Of a stretch of 64,000 nucleotides of DNA, positions 11,513 through 21,633 are shown one piece after another. Position 1 is the stretch's first letter. Each line of letters begins with the position of its first letter. The notes beneath the pieces are model-generated. The model saw nothing but the letters and a program-made list of their open reading frames with translations, searched no databases and was not told the origin of the DNA. Source of the DNA: Hyphochytrium catenoides (taxonomy: Eukaryota; Sar; Hyphochytriomycetes; Hyphochytriales; Hyphochytriaceae); the NCBI GenBank assembly GCA_900088475.1, contig FLMG01002232.1:1-64000 (forward strand), given 5' to 3'. The translations under genes were made by a program, and so were the position numbers.

Positions 11513-14500
11513 ATGGAAGAAAGAAAGAGGGATATCAGACCTCGGAGAGAGGGAAGAGACGAAGCTCCAGGAAGACGCACCACCGCTGGCAGAGAACGGG
11601 CGGAAGAAGAGAGGAAGACTGCGGAGAATGGGACAAAGCCTTCCCCTGGAAGAGGAAGAGGGAAGGAAGAGAGAAGACAGAACTTTGACGCCTCAATCAC
11701 TCTTCCTCGCGCTGTCTGGGCCTCAGAGCTCACGAAGGAGAGGCCCAAAGAGATATCTTCTTTCCTCGAGTCTGCGCTGCGAGTGCATTGGGTCGACGAG
11801 CTCGTCCTCTTCCTCTCCACAGAGCAAGGAGTGAAGAAGCTGAACGCCATTCTTTCCTCTCCCTTATCGTTGACAGGATCTACGGGGAGAGAGAGGACCT
11901 TCCAGAGTATTGGCTTGAACTTCTTGAGACTCTGCACCGGAGAGAAGTTGCTCTCCTCTTCTCATGCTTCTGCAGTGCGGACCATCTATAGAGTGATATA
12001 CTATCTGTTCTTGGAGAGCTTCATTCACACTCTGAAGACAGAGAAGAAGCATTTGAAAAGGTTGGGCCTTCTCTCTCCATCTCTTTCACTTCTCTCTTCA
12101 CTTCTCTCTGCGCTATGCACCAAGGTACCAGGAGCCGCTTCTGACCCCGAGATCCGTCGCTGTGCTGAGGACTTGACAAGCTGGATTATTACTGAGAACC
12201 TGACGGGGGATGCAGAAGAGAAATCTCTCCAGACCTTGAGAGCGACTCTTCGTGTTTGTCAGCAGCTAGGGCAAAGAGAAGAGAGAGAGGAGTCGTCGGG
12301 AACACATCCTGCTTCAAGCTCTGACTACCGTCTGAGGTCGACCAATGGCTCTCTTTCTCTCCTTTCTTCCCTACGGCTCGCCCGTCCTTCTCATCCCTCA
12401 GGCCCTCGGCACGACAATGACCCAGAGGACTTCCGAAGAATTCAGATCGTGCCTACACAGGAGGAGATCCTCTCCTTGGAAGAGCCGTTCCTCCCTCAAG
12501 TGGGAGAAGTAAGGCCAAGGGAGGAAGGCCTCGAAGCAGAAGATGAGGAAGAAGAATTGGAAGAAAAGTTTCGACTTCATTTGGACCGGCACTTCCGCCT
12601 TCTTCGCGAAGATTTCTTGGCGCCCTACCGTCGAGCCATTCAATGGCTGCTAGGGCCCGGCCCCATCTATGAAAGGCTGCAGGGGTCGAAGCAGAGCACG
12701 AGAGAGAGAAAAGAAGAGAACATCCCTCGCCTATTCGTCCTCTCTGGAGTACAAGTGCAGGGAGTCAAGGCTGACCTTAGATGCGGAATCTTACTCAGTT
12801 TCTCTTGTCGCCAACCTCCAGCGGTGCAGCAGATGAGTAAGGCGAAAGAGAGGCGTCAGTACTGGGAGAATAGTAAGATGCTTCAGCCTGGTGCCTTGGT
12901 CGCCATCGCGGTGGGAGTTCCTAGCTTCTTCGTTTCTTCCTCTCCTTCAAAAGAGAGAGCCAACGAAGAGGGAGGAGCAGACGGCAACGCTAATTCCTTT
13001 CCAAGGTTTAGAGAGGTCGGAGCAGAGCTCATCCTGTTCGCTGTAGTGGCAGAAGGAGATGTAAACTCTGCAATCCGGCGGTCCCATGACCCGAAGGAGC
13101 TAGTGGTGCATTTGAAAGTCTTTCTGCCATCCAGTCAGATCCTGACGCTGGGAAAGAGGATGGAGACTGAAGGAGGATATCCCCCGCGGCAGCAGACGCA
13201 GAACCTTCTCGTGCAAGCTTCATCTGTCTTCTTCCCTGGATACGACCCAGTGCTACGCAGCCTCCAAGCCCATGGAGAAGAGAGGGACGGCGTTCCAAAG
13301 GATATTCAACGCATTATCTGCGCGATGGCAGGAGAAGAAATCTGGACTACTCCGCCCGCTTACCTTCTTCAATCTCAGCCACCGAGGGCCTATGACATCA
13401 TCCGTACTCCAGCACCTCTGTCCCATTCGATTACCTTTAACCTCGAGCACCTGGTTGCGGAGGGACGCCATTCAGCGATGGACCTAAGGAAGGTGGCAGT
13501 GCAAGACTATCCTCGTCTTAAGGAGCTCTTGCACTATGAAGAGGCACAAGGGAACCTTCTTCTGGATGGTTCGCAGGTTGAAGCTTTTTGTGCGGCGTTG
13601 ACCCATCAATGCTGCCTCATTCAAGGGCCCCCAGGGACTGGAAAGTCTTATGTTGGCACTATTATTGTGCGGACCATTCTTCGCCAGCGTTCTCTCGTGG
13701 AGACTTCGTCCCATTCTTCTTCTGCCTCAGGGCGCCGTGCCCCACGGGTGGTTCCAATCCTCTGCGTTTGCTATACAAACCATGCGCTGGATCAATTTCT
13801 AGAAGGCCTAGTAGAGGCGGGCATTGAGAAGGAGAAGATAATAAGAATGGGCGGTAGAAGTAAGTCCTCTCTCCTTGAGGAGAGGAACCTGACTTTCCTC
13901 ATGAGAGGGGGTAAAGGAGGTGGGAGAAGTAGAGAGGAGTCACGGGCGTTGAAGGCTCAGTTTGCCCGATATCGAGAGTTAGAAGACGGGCTAAAAGACT
14001 ATGCAGAAAGTCTCTCTCTCTCTCCCTCTTCTAACTTCCAGCAGTTCCAGAAGTGGATGAAAGAGTTCTACCCTGAGCAGCTGGAGAATATCACCGGCAC
14101 TGAGGACGAGGACGGCTTTCAACTCGTGGGCAAAGGAGGAAAGCAATTCACCGCCTTCCAGAGGTGGCAAAGCTGGATAAGCGGGAAGAGTGAAGTACCG
14201 GTTTACCGTCCCCTGAGGAAAGAGATGGACAATGCTGAGTTAACCACTGCCTCTCCGCTCCTCTCTTCCTCTTCTCGATCCTCCTCCGCTTCTTCTCTCC
14301 TCGATCTTGACTCTGCTGCTCTTAGCAGAGAGCAGGAGCAGACGGAGGCTGCGCCAGGTGAAGATGTCGACCTAGAGGAACTGGAGGACAGCGAGACCCC
14401 TTTCTCTATTGGGGAGAGGATAGGAGATTCTCTTGAGACAACAGAAGGCGAGGCAGAGAGTCTTCTGCAGCTAAACTTCTGTACCATGTGGCTTCTTTCC

Positions 14501-17500
14501 CCTGAGCAGCGGCTGGCAGTGGCTTCGTATTTGAATGAGCGCTTTATGCAGCACAGAGCCGAACAGTTTCAGCGGATTGTTGCGGAGTGTGAGGAGGTTG
14601 TGCAGAGGAGACGGGAGCTTGAAGATGCTGAAAAACTTCGTCTTCTTCGCTCCTCTCATATTGTGGGAGTGACCACCACTGGCTGCGCAAAGTATCGGGA
14701 GCTATTAACAAGTCTGAGGCCATCCATCGTCATCTGTGAAGAAGCTGGCGAGGTCCTCGAAGCGCAGATACTGTCATCGATCTCTCCCGGCCTCAAACAG
14801 CTGATTATGATAGGAGACCACCTACAGCTGCGCCCCAAAGTTGAAGAATACTCTCTTTCTGCCGTATCTGGACGAGGATATGGCCTGGATATATCACTCT
14901 TCGAGAGGCTAGTCTGTGAGAGGACTGCACACTATATGAAGGAGAGCGAGGGGCAGCGGGGAAGGGATCCAAGGGACATAATGAACGAGAAGGGAATTTT
15001 GGTCACATTAAAGACTCAGAGGAGGATGAGACCCGAGATCGCAGATTTGGTTCGTCTGACTCTGTATGAGGACCTCAAGGACTCTGCCTGTGTCAGGGAC
15101 TATCCGCCCCTAAAAGGCTTCACCAGCTCTCTCTACTTTCTCGACCATCAGCACAAAGAGAAAGAAAGTGGGGGCATTTCCAAGCAGAATGACTTTGAAG
15201 CGCGGATGGTGGTCGAGCTCGTGGAGTACCTTCTGCGACAGGGCTGCTACGGCACTGAAGACAAGACAATTGCTGTTCTTACCCCTTACTTGGGCCAACT
15301 GGTGCTTATACGAAGGTACCTGTTGGAGAGAAGGATAGCGATGTCTGTGGAAGAGAAGGATGAGGAAATGATCAAAGAGGAGGAGGAAGATGAAGAGAGA
15401 GAGAGCTCCCCGCAATCTACGCCGTCTCTCTCGTCTACGCCGCTTATTCAGGTCCGCAGTTTGCACAGCTGTGTGCATCTCTCCACAGTTGATAATTTCC
15501 AAGGGAACGAGGCTGCAGTTATCCTTCTTTCTACCGTGAGATGCAACGCTGAGGGCCGCGTCGGGTTTCTAAAGATGAGCAATCGAGTGAACGTCATGCT
15601 CTCTAGAGCCAGAGAAGGGATGATCGTACTGGGCTCGACAAGCACTATAAGACAGAGTAGAGGTGCCACCATGCTTCATGCCGTATTGGAGCTCTTGGAA
15701 GACAGAAACATGTTGGGTTCAGCGCTTCAGCTTCGCTGTCAGCTCCATGGGCGGGAAAATAGTGTCAGCTCACCTGAAGACTTCAGGGTCAAAGTCCCAG
15801 ACGGCGGATGTCTACTTCCCTGCCGAGCACGCCTTCCATGCGGTCACGTTTGCCCTCGTGCCTGCCATGTAGACGATGCCTCACACAATGCTGCTTCTTT
15901 GAGATGCCTGGAGCCATGCGCAAAGGTACTACCCTGCGGTCACCCCTGCACGGAGCGGTGTTGTCAGCCTTGTGTCTGTAGAAAGCTGGTAAAGAACGTT
16001 CCGTTGCCATGCGGTCACGTCTTGCAATCTGTGGCTTGCAATGAACTGCATAGGCAAGATGGCAGGCTACCTCTCTGTCATCACCCCGTTACGATCTCTT
16101 TGCCTCTCTGCGGGCACAACGTCCAGGTCCCCTGCCATGAGCTTCAATCAGCGCGAAAGGACGGTGATGCCGAGGGCACAATGAAGATAAGCTGGCTTAG
16201 AAAGAAGTCTTATTCTTGCTCGCATCCATGCGGAGCTGTTCGTGCCGACTGCTCCCATCCTTGTTCTCTTCGTTGCGGCTTATGCCTTGTCGCCAACCTT
16301 TCTGACGCTGAAGAAGCCTTTGCCAAAGCTCTGAAGGAAGCTAGAGAGAGGGTAACTGAAGGAAGTAATATCCTTGAATGGAACGAACATGGAGGCCCCT
16401 GCCAGCAACCTTGCAACCGAGCACTGCTCTGTGGACATCTTTGCACAGCATCTCCCTGCCACAAAGCTGGACAATGTCCTCCTTGTCCGCTACCTTGTCC
16501 AAACGCCTGTCCCCACTCAGCGTGCCAGAAGCTGTGTAAGGCGCCCTGCCCTTCTTGTGCGGAACCCTGCCCCTGGTCATGTACCCACCAGGGCCAATGT
16601 CCACTGCCTTGTGGCTCACCTTGTATCCGCTTACCCTGTGATCAGCGTTGTGAAAGAAGGTTGCAGGGATGTGGGCATCAGTGTCCCGGCCTTTGTGGGG
16701 AAGATTGTCCGGCCTCGGAATACTGCCCAAGCTGCGGCCCTAGGGCGGCGAAGGGCGATGAGGTGGTAGACCTCATTCTCCTGACAGCGCTGAAGGATCA
16801 TGACCCTTCTGACTCTCCTCTAATACGTCTCCCTTGCGGGCATATCTTCACCGTGGAAACTCTCGATGGCTGTGTGGGCATAGAGTCGCTCTATGTAAGG
16901 GCAGAGAGCCCATCCGGGGGAGAACGAGAGGCATGTTGGGTTGCAGCGCTTCCCCTTTCCCATTCTACTTCTTTCGGAGCGTCCCCTCCCGCTTGCCCTC
17001 ATTGTAGACAGCCTATTTATGGTGTCAGAAGGTACGGGCGTGCGATAAATTACGCTGTCCTCCAATCAGCAGAAAAAAAGTTTCAGGGGGAGACGTCTCG
17101 GGCCATTCTTCAGCTGCAAACGCAACGGAGGACGGTGCAGCGGGTCCTGGAAACTTTAAGTGACACGAAAGGGCAGAGAGCGAAGAGAAAGCGATGGGAA
17201 TCTCGCTGGGACCGCTTACTAAGGATAGAAAATATGGCAAGAAAGCAAGTGCAGATGAAGACGCCTACTGAGGAAGTCTTGGAAAAGGAGATAAGCCGCC
17301 TCTCGCAGCTCTTTACGACTACGGATAGCAATGCGACCAAGGACCTCAATCTTTCAACATACCGGCAGACATTCCAGCACAAACCAATGATAGACTCTCG
17401 CTTAGAGCTTCTCTCCATTCAGGAGCTTCTTTTCCGCCTTTATGCGGCGCAGGACTGGAACACCGAGGGCGGGACAGTGTGTCCAAACGTAGAGCAGGAA

Positions 17501-18196
17501 TATAAAGGACGAGAGCACCGGAAAGGGGGATCTAGTCGAGGCCATACGGATCGAGAAAGAGAGAGTCATTTCGTGGAGACATATGAAAACGGAGTCAAGA
17601 CAGAGAAGAGGTTGCTGGAGCTATGTGAAGAGTCTCGATCCGAGTCTTCTCAGTGTAAAGCGCTGATCTTGGGCATTCACTTCCGGGCTTCCTACATCCA
17701 GGCTCTTACAAGTGTTCCACGCAAGAGCAGAGAGAGGCGAGAAGAATCGAATGAGGAGGAACGAGAAGCGGAGCTCTCAATTGAGAAGATTAGAGAGGAA
17801 TTGTCTGAGACTATGGAGAGGCATTTTGAAAAGCTCACTTCTCTGTGCAGCAGCGAAGTCTTGTCAAGCTATGGGAGAGAGCTACCACGATTACGGAGGT
17901 TGATTGATCTCAGTCGCGGTGTCCCGTTCTATAGCGAGATCAGCGCAGAAGAAAGGCTACAGATATGGCAAGCGATGGAGACGGAGGGGCTAAGTGAGCA
18001 CATGTACGGAGGGTTCGGGTGGCACTGGTATCAATGCCCAAACGGCCATCCTTATTACATTGGAGAGTGTGGAGGAGCGAATGAAGCCAGAGCTTGCCCA
18101 GAGTGTGGCGCGGGGATCGGGGGAGGTAGTCATCGAGTTGCAGAGGGAAACACTTCTGCCAGGGCCTTCTTCCAGCCAGCGTTACAAGGAAGCTAG
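11513..18196 (+). CDS. ZNFX1-like SF1 helicase with NF-X1 and RZ-type zinc fingers
   Basis: An intronless frame encodes 2227 residues. The start is the first ATG at 11513 (MEERKRD). After a long helical N-terminal region comes a Upf1-like superfamily 1 helicase: Walker A GPPGTGKS at 705-712, CYTNHALDQFLEG, the ZNFX1-style Walker B CEEAGE at about 1075-1080, IGDHLQLRP, TQRRMRP, VDNFQGNEA and VNVMLSRAREG. A Cys/His-rich block at about 1437-1742 carries repeated PCGHxC units of NF-X1 fingers. The extreme C-terminus (about 2175-2198) has the RZ finger C-x3-H-x6-C-x9-C-x2-C (GHPYYIGECG). This order matches animal ZNFX1, which binds RNA in antiviral sensing and small-RNA inheritance; a similar RNA-surveillance role here is inference. 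The acidic and Ser-rich insert at about residues 900-990 is variable linker. It is the longest gene in the window and, unlike its neighbours, has no intron. Confidence 0.93.
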   Translation: MEERKRDIRPRREGRDEAPGRRTTAGRERAEEERKTAENGTKPSPGRGRGKEERRQNFDASITLPRAVWASELTKERPKEISSFLESALRVHWVDELVLFLSTEQGVKKLNAILSSPLSLTGSTGRERTFQSIGLNFLRLCTGEKLLSSSHASAVRTIYRVIYYLFLESFIHTLKTEKKHLKRLGLLSPSLSLLSSLLSALCTKVPGAASDPEIRRCAEDLTSWIITENLTGDAEEKSLQTLRATLRVCQQLGQREEREESSGTHPASSSDYRLRSTNGSLSLLSSLRLARPSHPSGPRHDNDPEDFRRIQIVPTQEEILSLEEPFLPQVGEVRPREEGLEAEDEEEELEEKFRLHLDRHFRLLREDFLAPYRRAIQWLLGPGPIYERLQGSKQSTRERKEENIPRLFVLSGVQVQGVKADLRCGILLSFSCRQPPAVQQMSKAKERRQYWENSKMLQPGALVAIAVGVPSFFVSSSPSKERANEEGGADGNANSFPRFREVGAELILFAVVAEGDVNSAIRRSHDPKELVVHLKVFLPSSQILTLGKRMETEGGYPPRQQTQNLLVQASSVFFPGYDPVLRSLQAHGEERDGVPKDIQRIICAMAGEEIWTTPPAYLLQSQPPRAYDIIRTPAPLSHSITFNLEHLVAEGRHSAMDLRKVAVQDYPRLKELLHYEEAQGNLLLDGSQVEAFCAALTHQCCLIQGPPGTGKSYVGTIIVRTILRQRSLVETSSHSSSASGRRAPRVVPILCVCYTNHALDQFLEGLVEAGIEKEKIIRMGGRSKSSLLEERNLTFLMRGGKGGGRSREESRALKAQFARYRELEDGLKDYAESLSLSPSSNFQQFQKWMKEFYPEQLENITGTEDEDGFQLVGKGGKQFTAFQRWQSWISGKSEVPVYRPLRKEMDNAELTTASPLLSSSSRSSSASSLLDLDSAALSREQEQTEAAPGEDVDLEELEDSETPFSIGERIGDSLETTEGEAESLLQLNFCTMWLLSPEQRLAVASYLNERFMQHRAEQFQRIVAECEEVVQRRRELEDAEKLRLLRSSHIVGVTTTGCAKYRELLTSLRPSIVICEEAGEVLEAQILSSISPGLKQLIMIGDHLQLRPKVEEYSLSAVSGRGYGLDISLFERLVCERTAHYMKESEGQRGRDPRDIMNEKGILVTLKTQRRMRPEIADLVRLTLYEDLKDSACVRDYPPLKGFTSSLYFLDHQHKEKESGGISKQNDFEARMVVELVEYLLRQGCYGTEDKTIAVLTPYLGQLVLIRRYLLERRIAMSVEEKDEEMIKEEEEDEERESSPQSTPSLSSTPLIQVRSLHSCVHLSTVDNFQGNEAAVILLSTVRCNAEGRVGFLKMSNRVNVMLSRAREGMIVLGSTSTIRQSRGATMLHAVLELLEDRNMLGSALQLRCQLHGRENSVSSPEDFRVKVPDGGCLLPCRARLPCGHVCPRACHVDDASHNAASLRCLEPCAKVLPCGHPCTERCCQPCVCRKLVKNVPLPCGHVLQSVACNELHRQDGRLPLCHHPVTISLPLCGHNVQVPCHELQSARKDGDAEGTMKISWLRKKSYSCSHPCGAVRADCSHPCSLRCGLCLVANLSDAEEAFAKALKEARERVTEGSNILEWNEHGGPCQQPCNRALLCGHLCTASPCHKAGQCPPCPLPCPNACPHSACQKLCKAPCPSCAEPCPWSCTHQGQCPLPCGSPCIRLPCDQRCERRLQGCGHQCPGLCGEDCPASEYCPSCGPRAAKGDEVVDLILLTALKDHDPSDSPLIRLPCGHIFTVETLDGCVGIESLYVRAESPSGGEREACWVAALPLSHSTSFGASPPACPHCRQPIYGVRRYGRAINYAVLQSAEKKFQGETSRAILQLQTQRRTVQRVLETLSDTKGQRAKRKRWESRWDRLLRIENMARKQVQMKTPTEEVLEKEISRLSQLFTTTDSNATKDLNLSTYRQTFQHKPMIDSRLELLSIQELLFRLYAAQDWNTEGGTVCPNVEQEYKGREHRKGGSSRGHTDRERESHFVETYENGVKTEKRLLELCEESRSESSQCKALILGIHFRASYIQALTSVPRKSRERREESNEEEREAELSIEKIREELSETMERHFEKLTSLCSSEVLSSYGRELPRLRRLIDLSRGVPFYSEISAEERLQIWQAMETEGLSEHMYGGFGWHWYQCPNGHPYYIGECGGANEARACPECGAGIGGGSHRVAEGNTSARAFFQPALQGS

Positions 18197-18573
18197 ACGA
18201 GTTGCACAACGCAGCGAGACAAAGGAACAAAACGTGATCTGACCCGCTTGAGAAGCGTGGGGTGGGAGAGCTTTATAAAACTTTGACTCGGGATGTTGTT
18301 AAGAGCAGTGTATCAGCTTCTTAATGGGCCGTGGCAGATGCCATCGGTGCGATTCCGTTTGGCTCTACTTTTATCCTAGTTCTAGCATACTTTAGTTCTG
18401 CGGCCGCTGCTACCCTTGGCTGAGGCCTGAAGAAGGACCTCTCTATATCTTACAGGGCGACTAGTGCCGTATCCGACTTCCTTGAATAGAGAAGAAGGCA
18501 TTCTTGGAGGCCATCTCTTGACTGTCATATCGAGAGTTGCTGCCGGTTCCATTCTTTCCTGATGGCTTCTTAG
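18197..18573. other. Short convergent intergenic region
   Basis: 377 nt separate the stop codons of the ZNFX1-like gene (plus) and the p24 gene (minus). No frame or repeat of note is visible; it should contain both 3' untranslated regions. Confidence 0.6.
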
Positions 18574-20772
18574 CTAGGCCCATTGCTTGAGCCTGCTATA
18601 ACCTCCGGGGCGATGTTTGTCTAACAGTCTCCTGAAGTAGAACACCTGGCCAAGCAAGACGGCCAAATAAAGCAAACTTTCCAAGACAGAGTACCACTTC
18701 GATGATGACTTCATGGACTGTTGGACTACATAGCAAGGAGGATAAGTGAGATACAGCGCCTGCCATCTTCTCGCCAAGAGAGAGAGATAGAGCAGCACAG
18801 AAGAGCAGAGGATGGAGAAGATACTTAAGCCAGATTACCTGCTATCTGGCTCATAGTATGCCACTGATAGAGCTGTTGCTCCGACTCCACGACGCCTAGC
18901 TTTGATTCTACTCGAAACAGAGCTTCTTCCACAGGTTTCAAGTTCTCTGAGGTCAGAAGGCGACAGGGCAAAGGGATGAAGGGAAAGAGTGAGAACCTTT
19001 TAGGGTTTACGACTGAGTGCATAGACAGCCACTTTGCCATGGCATAGGCAATGAAGAGATAAGATAAACCCCGAGGGAACAGCCTACGGAAGCGGTAATA
19101 TGACCTTACTTGCGTTGATAGGGTGATTCTTCTTAAGCGTTTCAGTCGCAATGGTGATTCGTTTCGGATCGCCATAGTGCACGTTGTTAAAGCAGATTGA
19201 GTAGGTGCCCAAGGTGCTGAGGAAGAGAAAGAGAGATAGAGGGATCATTAAAATCCATACGCCCAAGAGAGACAGAGACGCATGAGGAACTCCAGCTCCA
19301 CTCGTCCACTTGTATGGTGTTAAGGTAAGCCTAAATCGAAAAGTATCACTTACACGACTGGAGCTCGGAAGAAGCCTTGCGGCTCACGCGATATCGTCCA
19401 GATCATCTTCCCATCAGGGTCACTTATCTATAGCAAGGCAAGAATTAGAACAAACAAGGCAAAAGGAGAGCTTGAACCGGAGAGATAGGCGACGCGTAAT
19501 TTGGAGTTAGTTGAAGCTTTTAAGAGGAGGAAGGAGCAATGGAAGGACAAAACATCCAGGATACTGATATGACCATCGGAACAGATTCTAGAATTGCACG
19601 GCAAAGATGGATAGAAGCTTAAGATTAAAGAGGATCGCAGCTTGTGGAGGAACCTCTTGCCTGAACATCAATCTCATTCTCAGCAGAGGACACATAGTAT
19701 CCCACTGCGAGGACTTCACTCTCACCCAAGTCCACAGTGATATCCTCATAGAAGCATTCGAAGCTGCCCGCCGGCACCACGAAGGTCAGAGAGCTGGACG
19801 CCGCGAAGTCAAAGTCCTCGAGCTGTCCCACATTTCCTACGGTGGCCTCCTAAAGAGCATCCACCCATTCAGCGTTTGAAGAAGGACAGCCCGAGAAGAC
19901 AGGGCATGTGAGCCGAACTTCCCCGTAATGAATACAATATAAAAATAGATGGGCACAGAGAGCTAATGAGGAGTGGCAAGACTGCTCGAAGCATAGCACG
20001 AGGGAAAGGAAAGCCCAGGGACGCGAAGACTAACAGAGATGTGGAAGAAGCTCTAAACCAGTACAAAGGGAGGTCAGATCAAGGCAAGCCGCTACAAGAG
20101 GTAGGCAATCCAGGCAAGCGCTGGCAAGACTTTTAGAGTAACAGAGTAGCTGATGGCGGCCGAAACCTTGCGTGCGGTAAAGACAAAAGAGGTGGCGACC
20201 GGGCGGTAGTGGAGAGACAGCAGCAAGAACTACAGTCTTGTCTTACCTTCACTGCCTGCTCAAACCTCTCGTCAATGTTCCCAAAGTCATCGGCAACAAC
20301 TTCTGGCCTAAGCCGATCCTTGCCCATATCACCCAAGGAGCTTTGTTGAGCTGTTTAGAGAGTGAGATAGGATATACAAGTGATAAATTGCTTGAGGTCA
20401 GTGTCACGACATTGCCTCAGAACGAGCGAACCAAGCGGTGAACTTCTAGTCACGACCTTTTGCTGAGGCTTTTGATGCTGTGTCTGCCTTCGTGGCTCCT
20501 GTCGTAGGTCCTTGTGTGGTAGAGCTTACCGCCGGTCCAGCAGGTGCTGTCGATGTTGCCTTTGGAGTGCCAGATGAGGATTGAGAGCCTGTCTCCCCTG
20601 CAGTTGATGGAGGAGGAGTAGGAGCGGCTGTCGTGGAGGAGACCATGGAAGGGGCAGCAGGTTTCGAATTAGATGTATCTGTGCTTTCTGCTGAAAGGCA
20701 AAGACCGCATCTCTCAAGGGAGATCGCGGCACATAAGAGCATAATCCATCCCGCTGTGTTATGCAACTTCAT
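18574..20772 (-). CDS. p24/TMED family cargo receptor with Ser/Thr/Pro-rich N-terminal region
   Basis: p24 proteins cycle between ER and Golgi in COPI/COPII vesicles and act as cargo receptors. Exons: 20772-20457, 20302-20247, 19849-19661, 19427-19354, 19216-19110, 18946-18839 and 18725-18574; 333 residues. A signal peptide (MKLHNTAGWIMLLCAAIS) is followed by a Ser/Thr/Pro/Ala-rich stretch of about 80 residues. Then come a GOLD domain (LTFVVPAGSFECFYEDI, later GTYSICFNN), a heptad-like coiled coil (LKPVEEALFRVESKLG) and one transmembrane helix near the C-terminus (SKWYSVLESLLYLAVLLGQV) with a short RR-containing cytosolic tail. Usual p24 length is 200-230, so the low-complexity luminal segment is extra. 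The intron after the third exon uses a GC donor (CAG then GCAAGA). The join of exon 1 to exon 2 rests on phase and splice signals only and is the weakest link. Confidence 0.85.
19428..19660 (-). other. GC-AG intron in the p24 gene
   Basis: The donor reads CAG then GCAAGA and the acceptor GCTATAG. Joining them in phase 0 gives D-V-Q then I-S-D-P-D-G, which fits the GOLD-domain consensus (D-V-x-x-x-x-D-P-D-G). The only GT alternative is six bases upstream (GAT then GTTCAG), a poor donor that would delete V-Q. Confidence 0.7.
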
Positions 20773-21633
20773 GACTCCAAAAAATCTGCAGGTGCACTTG
20801 AAGAGCACGCTTGCTTGCTGGCAAATGAAGAGACAGATTACCGCAGATCAGGAACTGGTAAGCCGTCCGTTGCCCCTCACAGTTGACAACGCAGCTCTTC
20901 CTGATTGGCCAGAGCTCTTAGGAGCTAGGAAGCGGCGCCTTTGTTCTGCTAAGGAATAGAACGAAGGCGATACTGCTGGCGGCGCTTTGAACAGAAGATG
21001 AAAATGTATGTTGACAGGAAAGATCTTCACAAGGTTGGTGAGACTTTTTCTTGGTACGCTAACGGCTATATCTGCATCGGTTCTCAAGTACAACTGAGAC
21101 AGAGCGAGAGACAGAGTGAAGGGAGGGAGAAAGAAGAGAGATAGGCGAAGAAAGAGAAAGACGGCCTTCGGAGTCTATTGCTTGCCGTTATCGGCCATCT
21201 GTCTGCAAATGTGGTGGCGATGGGGGAGGAGAAGTGGTCCTGAGACAACGATGCCAGTGCTTTTGACAGCCGATGATAGTCAGACTCTCATCAGTCACTA
21301 TCGCCCTGCAAGCTCCATTCGGCAGCAATAGTGACCGGAGACAGTCACCAAATCCTGTAGCACCCGCAGCCAAGCCGCTTCCCCGGGTAACATCCGCCTA
21401 CCCAGCGCGTGGAAGACAGCTCCCCACTGAAGAATCAAAGTGCGCCACCAGCGCCAGCGCCAGCGGATGCAAGTGATCATCTGCTGCTAGACGAGACAGT
21501 CTTTAGGAAGGCTCGTAAGTCCAAGAGTTTCACCTAACGGCCACTTGCCAGTTAAGCACTTTTTGCTTGTCAACCATCTCTTTTCGTCTGCTCACCCTCA
21601 ACAACAGCCCTCTTGCTACCACCTTATATTAAG
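20773..21633. other. Divergent intergenic region, no gene seen
   Basis: The 861 nt between the p24 start (minus) and the CHK-like kinase start (plus) contain only short frames on both strands. A purine-rich patch lies at about 21096-21160. Both promoters should be here. Confidence 0.5.

Noticed and set aside
11071-11937. 288-residue minus-strand frame overlapping the ZNFX1-like 5' end
   Set aside because: It is built from CT/GT microsatellites (Ser/Leu/Val/Cys runs) and the antisense of a coding exon.
16341-16769. Overlapping frames on both strands inside the Cys-rich region of the ZNFX1-like gene
   Set aside because: Regular TGC/TGT codon spacing leaves other frames open; only the main frame gives NF-X1 fingers.
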